Origin: Stephanodiscus triporus | Taxonomy: Eukaryota; Bacillariophyta; Thalassiosirophyceae; Thalassiosirales; Thalassiosiraceae | NCBI GenBank assembly: GCA_036939755.1 | Contig: JALLAZ010000027.1 | Location: 1-31,931, forward strand | Length of the DNA: 31,931 bases | Reading direction: 5' to 3' | Shown here: piece by piece, positions 20,871-30,359 of the stretch | Position numbering within the stretch: position 1 is the stretch's first letter | How the letters are laid out: every line of letters starts with the position of its first letter | Notes under the pieces: model-generated | What the model was told of the DNA's origin: nothing | The model's input: the letters and a program-made list of their open reading frames with translations, nothing else | Database searches by the model: none | Program-made: the position numbers and the translations under genes

Positions 20871-21453
20871 GCAGGGGAGATTTCCCTTTTACATTGCGAC
20901 ACTCCGATGGTGAAGGATAAGCAACGGTTGCTTCCGCGAACAAACGGCAACAACGACTGTGGATGAGCACGACTTTGGACAAACGAAGACGGCTGCTGGG
21001 GGCTAGCGAAGATGGCAGTGGACAAGAGAGGTGGTGGCAGATAGCGATGGTGACGTTGACAGTTGGGGAAAATGTGGTGGTGGCAACAGTGGGCGGTTTG
21101 TCAAAGAACACGTTTGGCTTCGCGACGCACATGTATTCGACAATGACGCTAAAGCTAACAAACGTCACGATGATGATGATGTCTGTGAATGAGTGTTGGA
21201 TAGTAACTGTAGGAGGAGCCATGTCGATTATTTTTTGTGCAATTGAGTTTGGCGAGAGCTCACTGATGATGCCCCTGGAGTCTCAAACAACCCATGTTAA
21301 CTGCAATTGCTCTAGAACTGCGGAAACCACAAGTATCAGGATTTCTCTTCAAGCAATGCTTTAGTCTTTGTAATTTTTTTGACTTCGAGTAAAGAATAAT
21401 TTGACTCTGGACAAATAATTATGTCGTTGACTGCTGCTTTAATGATTCGTCGT
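20871..21453. other. Convergent spacer, no supported gene
   Basis: This 583-nt gap lies between the hydrolase stop (+) and the sulfotransferase stop (-). A 133-codon frame at 20963-21364 (+) starts with ATG but encodes Thr/Met/Val-rich sequence without domain features, and I do not call it. GATGATGATGATG near 21171-21183 is a short microsatellite. Confidence 0.5.
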
Positions 21454-23947
21454 TTACGGATGCTTATTAATTGCCCCGTTTTTTACTCCTTTCACCTTTT
21501 CTTTAACGGCAACAAGCTCCTTAACCTTCTTCCCCTCCTTCACTCGATTATACAGGCTTTTACTCCTCTCGTAGCCGTAACACATTCGACAGTCGAATGG
21601 ACTGAACCCAAATTCGGCCTCGATCTTCCAGTCGAGTTTGTTCTGCACCGCGTCCCATTCCGCTGGAGTGAGACATACTGTTTACGAAGAGAGGAAGTCG
21701 GGCGGCATGCGTGAGAGAGCCCGCGTTACGGGAAAACGCACAGAAAAACGCGGGTCAAATGCCGACAAGCGAAATACGCGGCGACTCACCCGTCGTGTGA
21801 GCAACCTTGCTCGGCAGCTGAGGCTTGTAATCATCCCTCACGGTCAGGTTGAACTCCCTCACCAGACTCTGGATGAACATCTCCGGACTGCGTTCAAGCT
21901 CTTTCAGCAGCACGAATTTCACGTTGCGCGGAACGGCCTCGACTATCTGCTTCATGATCTCGAACTTGTGCCTCCTCAGCGCGAAAACGTTCGGGTAGGT
22001 GTAATTCGCGCTCACCTTGGATATGGACACCTCCCTCCCGCTTGGGACCTCCTCCTTTCCTCTCAGGAAGGGTACACTTTCGGCCCAATCCTTCCACTCC
22101 ATTTCGAAAAAATCCAGAAGTGACTATCGGCCGATGCGACACCATATTGTTTAGAGCAAAACAAGAGGCATCCCTTCTAGAAAAAAATTGTCAATCGTCG
22201 ACGCGACGCGCTCAATGAGAACAAAAATGAAACTCACCAAGCCAGCGACGAAGTTCTGATTCAGCCACAGCTTTTTATTGGGATCGGAGCCGGGGCCGCA
22301 CATCTCCGGTTTCTTCGGAGGGCAGAGGTGGTACGGCTTTCGGAACATGGCCTCGGCCCTACGAGGAAAACCGGCAATCGGACGACATGGTCAAATCGGG
22401 CACGTGAGTGCGTGTGTGCATGTGTGTGTGTGTCCGGGGAAATAGCATTTCCGATTCCAGCCCCAACTCACCAATCGCAGGGAGAGCGCACGACCATGAT
22501 CCAGAGCACGTCGTTTCTTGACCTTATCTCCCCCAGTTCCCCATCGTCGAGTAGGTCGTGTCGGAACATGTGCTTGTGAAGCAGCACTGGCACGTCGATG
22601 GAGAACTTCTCCAAATCGCTCCCCATCGTGTTGGGCGGGTCGAACGCCATCGCGAGGGTGTTCGAGACGAACGTGGTCCCGGAATTGCGCTCCCCGAGTA
22701 CGTATATGCTCGTGGGGGTCGGGTCCTCCGTCGAGGACCGACGTCGCGTGTCCGCGTCGCGGCACGGACGACAGTCGAGGCGATTGTGACCGAAGTAACC
22801 CTCGAGCGTCCAGTCGATCCTGCGTTGAATCGCATCCTTCCACTTCGGTCGATCCGTGGCGCACGAGTACGACGCCGAATACGACGACGACGACGACGAC
22901 GACGACGACAACGCCAAAGCCGCTCATCGGGTCGACCCTCGGCGAACGCGACGAATATTCGTCGTCGAGGACGAGACCGTACTCCTTGACCAGGTCCATC
23001 ACGAGCACGTTCGGGTTGAGGTCGAATTCGCGCAGACGTAGCACCTTGACGTGACGGGGCGCCGCGTCCATGACCCGCCTGAGACGCACGAGCCTCCGCC
23101 GTCGCATGTCGAATATGTCGTCGTAGTACCGATCGTCCTCGTCGCGCTCGCGTCGTCCCTCGCACCTCCCCCTCCGTCCAGCTGTCTCCTCCTCGCCGCC
23201 GTTTTCGTCGTCGTCTCCTCCATCGTCGCACCCCTCCTCCTCCTCCTCCTCCTCCCCCCGCTGTCGCTGCATCATCATCACCCCCTCGGCCCAGTCGCAC
23301 GGCGATCGCACGGCCACGACCCACAGGACGCCGTCGCCGGGTGCGACTCGACGATCGTCCTCGTCGTCGTTTCCGCCCATTGACGATGACGATGACGGCG
23401 ATGTCTTCCGGCCCGTCGGGGCGCGACCGACGATGTCGCTGCCGTTGCCGACGACGCGCATCGTCGTCGTAATCGTAGTCGTCGTCGACGTCGTTATCTC
23501 GACCGACGCGCCGAACGCGCCTCGCAGCACGTCCAGGACCGCGCCCTCGTCGTGCGGGGACGACGCGGCGTCTCCGATCACGACGACTCTCGCGGGGGGG
23601 GACGAGAGCTCGTCCCGCGCCGGCGGCGCGAGGCGCGTAGTAGTAGTCGTCGTCGTCGTCGCGATCGACGTCGCCGCGGTCGCCGTCTCCGTCGTCTTTG
23701 CCGCCGCCGTCGTCACCGCCGTCGTCGTCGTCGTCGTCCGTCGCGCGAGGAGGACGAGGAGCAGCGCGGAGAGGACGACGACGGTCAGCGGGTGCAGGCA
23801 GACGCCGGACGACCTCCTCTCGCCACCCCTCTTGGCGGTCGTCGCAGCAGTCGTCGTCTTCGTCGTGGTCGGCGGGAGCCTGGCGGCGGCCGGTCGTAGT
23901 TCGACGCGGGCGCTCCTGCAGCTCGACTTCTCCCGCGGACGCATCAT
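21454..23947 (-). CDS. Membrane-anchored tandem sulfotransferase-like protein, ~686 aa
   Basis: Proposed exons (minus): 23947-22937, 22842-22472, 22358-22238, 22123-21790 and 21677-21454; total 2061 nt, in frame. The last three introns (113, 114, 112 nt) have clear GTGAGT donors. The first (22936-22843, 94 nt, weak sites) is a guess bridging a frame change. Residues 51-68 are one membrane helix after a basic N-terminus, followed by a Thr-rich stem: the type II layout of Golgi sulfotransferases. Domain 2 has the PAPS 5'-phosphosulfate loop LGERNSGTTF and VVRSPCDW as 3'-phosphate motif. Domain 1 repeats the second half (VAVRSPCDWAEG; RHVKVLRLREFDLNP against RNVKFVLLKELERSP; DW..E..FG....DCR.C), but VVVIGDAASSPHDEG stands where the loop should be. 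Domain 1 also has a Glu/Asp-rich insert. I infer sulfation of glycans or proteins by domain 2. Confidence 0.72.
22881..22909 (+). repeat. (ACG)9 trinucleotide repeat
   Basis: Nine ACG units plus a partial one, reading as poly-Val or poly-Ser on the minus strand according to frame. It falls exactly where the two halves of the sulfotransferase-like gene change frame, and within the proposed first intron. Confidence 0.85.
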
Positions 23948-24557
23948 TCTACCAGTCGTCCGTTCGACAAGCCTCTGCAATGGGGAGAATGAGGACGAGA
24001 GGGATCAAGGTAATGTCGTGTCTGTATTGTCCCCGATGTGTCCCCGGCCCGCCCGATCCGGTTGGGTCATCGGCTTGGGGCGCAACGGCGCTACGAGTGA
24101 TAAGAAGAAATAGAGAAGGTGTGTCTCTAGAGTAGGTACACCTAATTATTTTCTACGGCTAACATAACAATTGCCGTCAGCTAGCGGGCGAGTCATTTGT
24201 ACTGGAGAATGTAGTCTCAGAGGCGCTTCCTCTCCAATCATCTCGGACTCGCTATGGTACCATACCCCCCCCTGCCTCACATCTCAACTCGTCGGTCCCC
24301 ACGCCGACTGCCCGATCCTTCCCCATTCTGCCTTCCAAACCGCCCTGGAAGCAATAATTAATATCATCGTCATCCCTCGCGGATCTGAGCTGAACATAAT
24401 AATAAAATGGGAAAATCAGGTGAGACTGAGGAGAGAATACCGAACTGTTGTGTATCTTTATTCTCGGCTGCTGTTGCGTCACCGGCAATACCACGACGTG
24501 GTGTCGCCCGCCGACCGTTATTTTGACAACTAGATACTTGCTCGCGCCCCCCCCCTT
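23948..24557. promoter_or_regulatory. Divergent promoter between sulfotransferase-like gene and dyskerin
   Basis: This 610-nt region separates two genes transcribed away from each other. It contains short AT-rich patches (near 24145 and 24355-24410) within otherwise GC-balanced DNA and a C9 run near 24550, immediately before the dyskerin ATG. No factor site was recognised. Confidence 0.4.
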
Positions 24558-26144
24558 ATGACCTTTTGTTCGAAATATTATTATGAAACCCGACGCATCG
24601 TTCGCGTTTCCCGCCATGTCGCGATCTCAACTCTCACCTCTCCGGCCGGGCCCACCGTCACGGTTCATCTCGGCCATCCCCGATCCGATCCAGGAGAATC
24701 GTCCAAGAAGAAGCGCAGGGCGTCCGACGGCGAGGCCGCGTCGGACGACGTCGTCCCGTCGGCCGACGATGATAATAATAATACGATGATCGCGCCCTCG
24801 AAACACACCCCGAAACTCGACACCTCCTCCTGGCCCCTGTTGCTCAGGAATTACTCCGACCTACACGTGCGCACGTCGCACTACACGCCCATCCCGTGCG
24901 GCTCGAGTCCGCTCTCGCGCGCGCTCAAGGATCACATATCCACGGGCGTGATCAACCTCGACAAGCCCGCGAATCCCTCGAGTCACGAGGTCGTCAGCTG
25001 GATCAAGCGCATACTTCGGGTGGAGAAGACGGGGCACTCCGGCACTCTCGATCCGAAGGTCACGGGGTGCCTGATAGTTTGCGTCGACAGGGCCACGCGC
25101 CTCGTCAAGGCGCAGCAGTCCGCGGGGAAGGAGTACGTCGGCGTCGTTAGGCTGCACTCCGCCATCGACGATTCCAAGAAGTTGCACCGCGCGGTGGAGA
25201 CGCTCACGGGGGCGCTGTTCCAGCTACCGCCCCTGATCTCGGCGGTGAAGCGCCAGCTGCGCATACGCACGATATACGAGTCGAGGCTGATCGAGTACGA
25301 CATGAAGCGCAACCTCGGCATCTTCTGGGTGAGCTGCGAGGCCGGGACGTACGTGCGCACCCTGTGCGTGCACCTAGGGCTGCTCGTGGGCACCGGCGGT
25401 CACATGCAGGAATTGCGGCGCGTTAGGTCCGGGGTCATGTCCGAGGTCGACAACCTCGTCACGATGCACGACGTCATGGACGCGCAGCACGTGTACGACT
25501 CGACCAAGGACGAGAGGTACCTGCGCAGGGTGGTCATGCCCCTGGAGGTGTTATTGACGAATTACAAGCGCATCGTGGTCAAGGATTCGGCGGTCAACGC
25601 GATATGCTACGGCGCGAAGCTGATGATACCGGGATTGCTGCGCTTCGCGGACGACATAGACATCAACCAGGAGGTGGTGCTGATGACGACCAAGGGGGAG
25701 GCCATCGCCGTCGGTCTCGCGCAAATGACCACCGCGGTCATGGCCACGTGCGATCACGGGACCGTGGCCAAGATCAAGAGGGTGATCATGGAGAGGGACA
25801 CGTACCCCCGAAGATGGGGCCTCGGGCCGATGGCCACGAAGAAGAAGGGTTTGATCAAGGAGGGGAAGCTGGACAAGCACGGTAAGCCGAACGAGAAGAC
25901 CCCGCGGGACTACTTGGAGGGGTACAAGAGCCTCGAGGATGGAGCCTCGGGGGCGGAGAAGGCGAACGGGGGTGCCTCCGCGGCGGCGTCGGTCGTAAAG
26001 ACCGAGGCGATGGAAGAGGATAGCGGTCCATCCGACGGCGATGACAACAGCGACGGAGAGGGGGGTAAGAAGAAGAAGGACAAGAAGAAGAAGAAGGAGG
26101 GGAAGACGCCGAAGAAGGAAAAGAAGAAGAAGGATAAAAAGTAA
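24558..26144 (+). CDS. CBF5: Dyskerin / CBF5, H/ACA snoRNP pseudouridine synthase, 528 aa
   Basis: Catalytic subunit of the nucleolar H/ACA ribonucleoprotein, which converts uridine to pseudouridine in rRNA and other RNAs under guide-RNA direction. The DKCLD/TruB core is very well conserved: [14 protein letters not shown] near residue 85, [29 protein letters not shown] with catalytic Asp165, [13 protein letters not shown], and [16 protein letters not shown]. The PUA domain follows ([17 protein letters not shown] ... [10 protein letters not shown]), then [20 protein letters not shown]. The C-terminal 60 residues are Lys-rich with an acidic patch, typical nucleolar tails. The N-terminal ~80 residues contain [10 protein letters not shown], a likely nuclear signal. 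The true start is unsure: ATG 24558 is the first in frame, and ATG 24786 would still keep the core but lose that signal. No introns; strong GC-ending codon bias, as in highly expressed genes. Confidence 0.97.
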   Translation: MTFCSKYYYETRRIVRVSRHVAISTLTSPAGPTVTVHLGHPRSDPGESSKKKRRASDGEAASDDVVPSADDDNNNTMIAPSKHTPKLDTSSWPLLLRNYSDLHVRTSHYTPIPCGSSPLSRALKDHISTGVINLDKPANPSSHEVVSWIKRILRVEKTGHSGTLDPKVTGCLIVCVDRATRLVKAQQSAGKEYVGVVRLHSAIDDSKKLHRAVETLTGALFQLPPLISAVKRQLRIRTIYESRLIEYDMKRNLGIFWVSCEAGTYVRTLCVHLGLLVGTGGHMQELRRVRSGVMSEVDNLVTMHDVMDAQHVYDSTKDERYLRRVVMPLEVLLTNYKRIVVKDSAVNAICYGAKLMIPGLLRFADDIDINQEVVLMTTKGEAIAVGLAQMTTAVMATCDHGTVAKIKRVIMERDTYPRRWGLGPMATKKKGLIKEGKLDKHGKPNEKTPRDYLEGYKSLEDGASGAEKANGGASAAASVVKTEAMEEDSGPSDGDDNSDGEGGKKKKDKKKKKEGKTPKKEKKKKDKK

Positions 26145-27194
26145 GATAGGCGGGTAGGTGGCGTGGCGGGTGATGAGCGGGCGATGAGAAAGTGAAATTG
26201 TCCTGGTTGAGGTGGGGGTATTGGGGTGGAAAAGCGTAAAATCTTGACGAAAACTTAAAACGAGGAAATGAATCGACTGGAACGTGGGATTTAGATATAT
26301 CGGATACATTTAACGAAGACTTAATAATGATAATTTACCCATCATCTTATGATTTTTCCCATCATCTTATGATTTTTCAGCAAAAAGGTTGCATCTACAC
26401 CACAGCCTATAAGCTCTCGGGAGGGCGAGTTCTTGTGGCGTAACGGTAATGCCCGTAGATGACATTCACATCAGTATTTCCCTCGAAGGCGGCGAGCACC
26501 ATTATCCTAAACTTGTGCCCGCATGTACACGTAATGTCTGGATGAGGACGTTGTTAATGATAACACGTGATATATTTCTTGCTCCTTCAGGTATTTTTGT
26601 TCAAACTTTCGGATGAAGAACGATGCCAACATTGCACAAAATCTCTTCAGTTTCGTGCTTCGCTTCAGAACAACACGATCACTAGCCAATGGTCATTCAA
26701 CTGTGATTGAATGTCCGCAAAATCTTTGAGCACATTTGCGGAGCCAAAATATTCAAAAGCTGCATCGCTAAGCGTGTCGCGATGAGTGTGTCAGAACTCA
26801 TGAAATAGTATGTTTCCGTCAATAAAAGACAAAATCCTAACAATTGTAGAGGGTATTAAACTCGATGAGTTAACAATGTACGGCTGTGAGCTGAGGTCTT
26901 ACTGTTTACACACTTTTTAAGCGAAATCGATAAACTGAACAATTCTGTTCTCCAAATTCGCCCGTCGCAACCCACCACCACCGATAAGTTGTCCAGGTTG
27001 CTGCGGAAGTGGAGGTCATGGTGCAGCAGACATGATGCGCGGTCGTCACAGAAGATGCGGTCGTCACAAACCAAAGGCGACGAATTTACTTAGAATAAGA
27101 TACGAGAAGGTATTAAGTGCTGAATGTTACTGTTTACCCTACTTCTTCTCTGCCAGTCCTCGCCATTGTTGAGAGGTCAATCGCAACAGCCCTC
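26145..27194. other. Convergent intergenic region
   Basis: This 1050-nt gap is AT-richer than its flanking genes. It has no convincing open frame or RNA gene. It contains a 20-bp tandem duplication, listed separately, and an AATAAA hexamer near 26820. Confidence 0.5.
26338..26377 (+). repeat. 20-bp perfect tandem duplication
   Basis: The unit CCCATCATCTTATGATTTTT occurs twice without mismatch, about 195 nt after the dyskerin stop. Two perfect copies suggest a recent slip or duplication. It has no evident function. Confidence 0.9.
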
Positions 27195-29603
27195 CTACGC
27201 CTTGACAGAACGGAATCCCATACCCCCCATCCCGCCCATCATCGACGCGACTTCGTCCCCGCCCCCTGGCATGAAACCCTTGGCGCGCTTTTTCAACGAG
27301 ACACCCTCCGACGAATGGTCTTGGTCGACCGCGCTGGCGTCCCTCGTCGTAGTCGACGACGTCGCCTTGTTCGCGGCCAAGGTCGCGGAGGTCGAGGCGA
27401 CCAACGATGTCCTCGGCGGCACGGCGGCGACGTGGGTATTCGCGTCGAGGATCTGGGACGTGACAGCCACTGCGGCGACCCTCGCGCCCCCGCCGACAAC
27501 GTCGTTCTCTCCCCCTCCCCCTCCTCCCTCCGAATGACCGAGTAATAGGGCCACGAGGGACGCGGACCCGCCGCCGCCCGAGGCGCCCGCGCGCCTCGCG
27601 AAGTGGCGGGCGCGACTCCCGCCCCACGGCGACCCCAGCGCGTCGAAGTTGTTCGACACGGCCTCGGCGTCGGCGGAGCCGGCCGCGAGGGCTAGGTCCC
27701 GCGCCCACGACGTGTACTGCATGGCGACGTTGCGCAGCTTGTTGGGGTCCTTCGTGCGGCTCGCGCGCTGCCGTCGCTGCTCCTCCAGGACCATGCGCGA
27801 CGCGAGTAGGACCGCCTCCTGGCGCGCCTTGCCCTCGGCGCCCGATACCACGTGCTCGAGGCCACGACGGGAGTGCCCGAACTTGCACCACCACTTGTTC
27901 CCGTAGTCTGGCGCGTCGTCGTTCTTCCCGCCGCCCTCCGGCCTGTTCCTCATCGCGTCGCCCGCCGCCGCTCCGCCGCGGACACCGCTCTCGGCGGCGC
28001 GCGCGGCCCTGTTCCCCCAGGCGTTGCTGCTCGTGAGCCACACCTCACTCCCGCCGCACTCCATGGCCTTCGATATGATCCTCCCCGTCTTCTTGAACTC
28101 GTCGTAATCGCACTTCTGCCACCAGACCTGCGCGCGATGGTGCAGCGTTAGGTCTCTCCGGGAGGGTATCGTCAGCACGCGCGCCATGGGGTTGAAGTCT
28201 ATCGACCTGCCCTTGTCGCCGTCGCCTTTTCCGTCTCCTCCCCTCCCCGCGGACCTCTTGGGCTCGTACGTCGGGAAGAGCTTCCGTCCGGCAGGCGACG
28301 GCGCGGACGACGTAGCGCCCGCGCCCGATACCGCCTTCTTCTTGCCGTCATCGTTCTTGCCGTTGAGCTTGGCGGCGGAGCAGATTCGGACCTTGAGTAT
28401 GCCCTTAATCGGGGGCGGACCTCCACCGTCCTTGTCCTTGCCGCCGTCCTTGTCCTTGCCGCCGTCCTTGTCCTTGTCGACGTCGTCTTCTATAACTCGT
28501 CGATCGTCATCCTCCTCCTGCTTCTTTTCGTCGAAACCGACGGACGAGGATGAGGATGATTGGGACAACGAGGTCGTTGAGGTCGTCGTCATCGACTGGT
28601 CGGCCAGGATCGGGGTCAACAACGCGTTGACGACTTTGTCGTCGTCGTCGACGACGACTAGGGGCTTGGTGAACTTCGGCGTATCCGCTCCCGGATGCAG
28701 GCCTTTGCTCGGCGACTCTGACGGGGACGGCGTGGATTCCATCCCCTCGACGACGACCGGGGTAGACGACGAGTCCCCCGACGTCTTGGCGCTGGGCGAC
28801 GACGCGGACGGTGACGACGGAGGGGAGGATTCCGTCGCCGCCGTCTCCGGGGCAATGGCCGACGTGGCAACGACGGGCGCGTCCGGCGCCCCCCCAGCGT
28901 CGTCCTTCGTCGACGCGCCCTCCTCCCCTGCTATTGCCTCACGACGATGCGTCGTCCACGGCGCGAAAAGGCAGCAGAAGGCATTTCCGCCACGCTGACG
29001 ATCATCGTCGTCGTCATTCCCCCCGACGTCATACGAGTCGAAGCTACCGTAGGCGTAGTCCTCGGAGTAGTAGTCGGCGTAGAACCCCTCGTAATGGAGT
29101 CCTCCTCCTCCTCCTCCGTTGTTGTATTTGTTCGTCGGGGAGACGATCGGATTCGAAGTCGCCGATGTGTCGACGGACCTGTAAGAGTCGAGAGATCTCG
29201 AGTTGGTGGCCGAGACGCGCGGCGGCGGCGAGGTCGTAGTCGCCGCGGTCGTCGAGGCCTCGACAGTCGAGGTCGTCATCGTCGTCGCTGAGGTGGCGGC
29301 GGCGGCGGCGGCGGATCCTCCGAGGCCGTCGTTCAGCGACGTCTCGAAGTCGGAGGGACAGCAGGGCGACGACGGCTCTCCGTCGTCGTCGACGACGACC
29401 GCGAGGAGCAGCGAGTCGCGATCCTTATCCCCGCCGCCGTGCCAGCTGCCGCCCAATCCTCCCGCCGTCCCCCCGGACCGATGCCTACGAGCGGGAAGAC
29501 GCGCGACGGCCGTCGTCGTCTTAGTCCCGAGCGCGTCGTCGTCGTCGTCCCCTAGCCGATCGAGGCCGACGATGGAATCGCGCGTCATGCCCCCGAGTCC
29601 CAT
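27195..29603 (-). CDS. Uncharacterised protein with a conserved-looking WWxK/DYDEFKKTGR core, 802 aa
   Basis: I do not recognise a named family. Residues 1-400 are low-complexity Ser/Thr/Asp/Gly-rich, with SYDVGGNDDDD and three KDKDGG units. The likely folded part is about residues 467-640. It starts with ARVLTIPSRRDL and continues with RAQVWWQKCDYDEFKKTGR, SKAMECGGSEVWL, KWWCKFGHSRRGLEHV, LEEQRRQR, KDPNKLRNVAMQY and TSWARDLALAAGSADAEAV. The dense Trp, Cys and charged motifs look like a helical domain under selection, and I believe similar cores occur in other diatom proteins. The tail is Gly/Met-rich (GGMGGMGF). No signal peptide or membrane helix. The ATG at 29603 (MGLGGMTRD) was chosen over an upstream in-frame start with weaker coding character. 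Plus-strand frames here are shadows. Confidence 0.75.
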   Translation of the reverse strand: MGLGGMTRDSIVGLDRLGDDDDDALGTKTTTAVARLPARRHRSGGTAGGLGGSWHGGGDKDRDSLLLAVVVDDDGEPSSPCCPSDFETSLNDGLGGSAAAAAATSATTMTTSTVEASTTAATTTSPPPRVSATNSRSLDSYRSVDTSATSNPIVSPTNKYNNGGGGGGLHYEGFYADYYSEDYAYGSFDSYDVGGNDDDDDRQRGGNAFCCLFAPWTTHRREAIAGEEGASTKDDAGGAPDAPVVATSAIAPETAATESSPPSSPSASSPSAKTSGDSSSTPVVVEGMESTPSPSESPSKGLHPGADTPKFTKPLVVVDDDDKVVNALLTPILADQSMTTTSTTSLSQSSSSSSVGFDEKKQEEDDDRRVIEDDVDKDKDGGKDKDGGKDKDGGGPPPIKGILKVRICSAAKLNGKNDDGKKKAVSGAGATSSAPSPAGRKLFPTYEPKRSAGRGGDGKGDGDKGRSIDFNPMARVLTIPSRRDLTLHHRAQVWWQKCDYDEFKKTGRIISKAMECGGSEVWLTSSNAWGNRAARAAESGVRGGAAAGDAMRNRPEGGGKNDDAPDYGNKWWCKFGHSRRGLEHVVSGAEGKARQEAVLLASRMVLEEQRRQRASRTKDPNKLRNVAMQYTSWARDLALAAGSADAEAVSNNFDALGSPWGGSRARHFARRAGASGGGGSASLVALLLGHSEGGGGGGENDVVGGGARVAAVAVTSQILDANTHVAAVPPRTSLVASTSATLAANKATSSTTTRDASAVDQDHSSEGVSLKKRAKGFMPGGGDEVASMMGGMGGMGFRSVKA
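28426..28479 (+). repeat. 18-bp coding tandem repeat (3 copies)
   Basis: The unit CCGTCCTTGTCCTTGCCG occurs three times, the last copy with one change at its end. On the minus strand it encodes the KDKDGG repeats of the uncharacterised protein. Copy number is likely variable between strains. Confidence 0.85.
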
Positions 29604-30359
29604 CGTCGTGTTTTGTCGTGTGGTGTGAGGGAATAATGACAATCTATGCGAGGGAATTATTATCACGACGACGATACGATGTCGGTGATGTCGGTGATGG
29701 CCAACACTATCTATGGAGAACCTCGAATCGAGGCGGAATATGATTCATCTATCTTTTGAGGCCGAGGAACACATGCAACAAAAAATGGAATGCTGAACCC
29801 CTCTCTCGGGAGAAAGTGCGGCCGGATAACTTTTTTCTTGAGAGGAGGTAAAAAAAAAAAACTCACAGGCTCGCTGGATAAAGTTCCTTCTCTACACGAC
29901 ATCGTACACGCGCTAGAGTCAGGGGGTTCGCGCGGAATGGACAGCTGTCCGAGTAAGTGTTGGTGTCAGCGAGGAACACAAAGATAGGCCGCCCATCTGG
30001 CTTTTTTGTCCCGAGGAAGACGTGGCGTAGTACGTAGTGCGCACACCAACATTTTTTTTGTCGCTAAGAGGCAGCGCTTAGGTAGGTATGAGCGAGTTCA
30101 CCGATCGCTAAGCTCGCGCGGCCTTTTATGTCTTGTGAGGGTGGGACAAGCATTGGGGCAACAAAGGTGTTATCGTGGAAATGGAGCGATCCCAAAACTA
30201 TTTTTGTGTTTGTGATTGCAAACACAAAATTTATGTGTTTGTGTGTGCGTTCGTTCCCAAAACAAATTGCCATTTTAGCGCGAGGTGGACTAGTGACTCA
30301 ATAATTTTTTTGACGAGCCAGCCTGCCTCCACTCCACAACACTCCCCCCCCCCTTTGCG
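29604..30359. other. Intergenic region and probable left flank of a DNA transposon
   Basis: This 756-nt gap holds the promoter of the minus-strand gene and the leader of the transposase. It contains A10 and T8-T9 runs, a 9-bp doubled unit GTCGGTGAT near 29681-29698, and a hairpin listed separately. The transposon's left end must lie in here, but its terminal inverted repeat cannot be fixed because the right end is outside the window. Confidence 0.4.
30202..30229. repeat. Perfect 11-bp inverted repeat (hairpin)
   Basis: TTTTGTGTTTG and CAAACACAAAA flank a 6-nt loop. The motif CCCAAAAC occurs just before it (30191-30198) and again about 65 nt after its start. It may be a subterminal structure of the transposon; this is unproven. 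Confidence 0.6.

Noticed and set aside
20963..21364. 133-codon frame after the hydrolase gene
   Set aside because: It has an ATG, but Thr/Met/Val-rich composition, no motif, and a position in a convergent spacer.
22881..22909. ACG repeat as a CRISPR-like array
   Set aside because: It is a plain trinucleotide microsatellite with no spacers.
23051..24135. Long plus-strand frames opposite the sulfotransferase 5' half
   Set aside because: They read Val/Arg/Ser runs from GTC/CGT repeats; the minus strand has a membrane anchor and the domain 1 motifs.
27124..27545. Plus-strand frames with Pro-rich ends
   Set aside because: They overlap the 3' end of the minus-strand uncharacterised gene and have no independent support.
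28186..29628. Plus-strand frames of 270, 142 and 141 codons
   Set aside because: They are Ser/Pro/Asp-rich shadows of the low-complexity half of the minus-strand gene.
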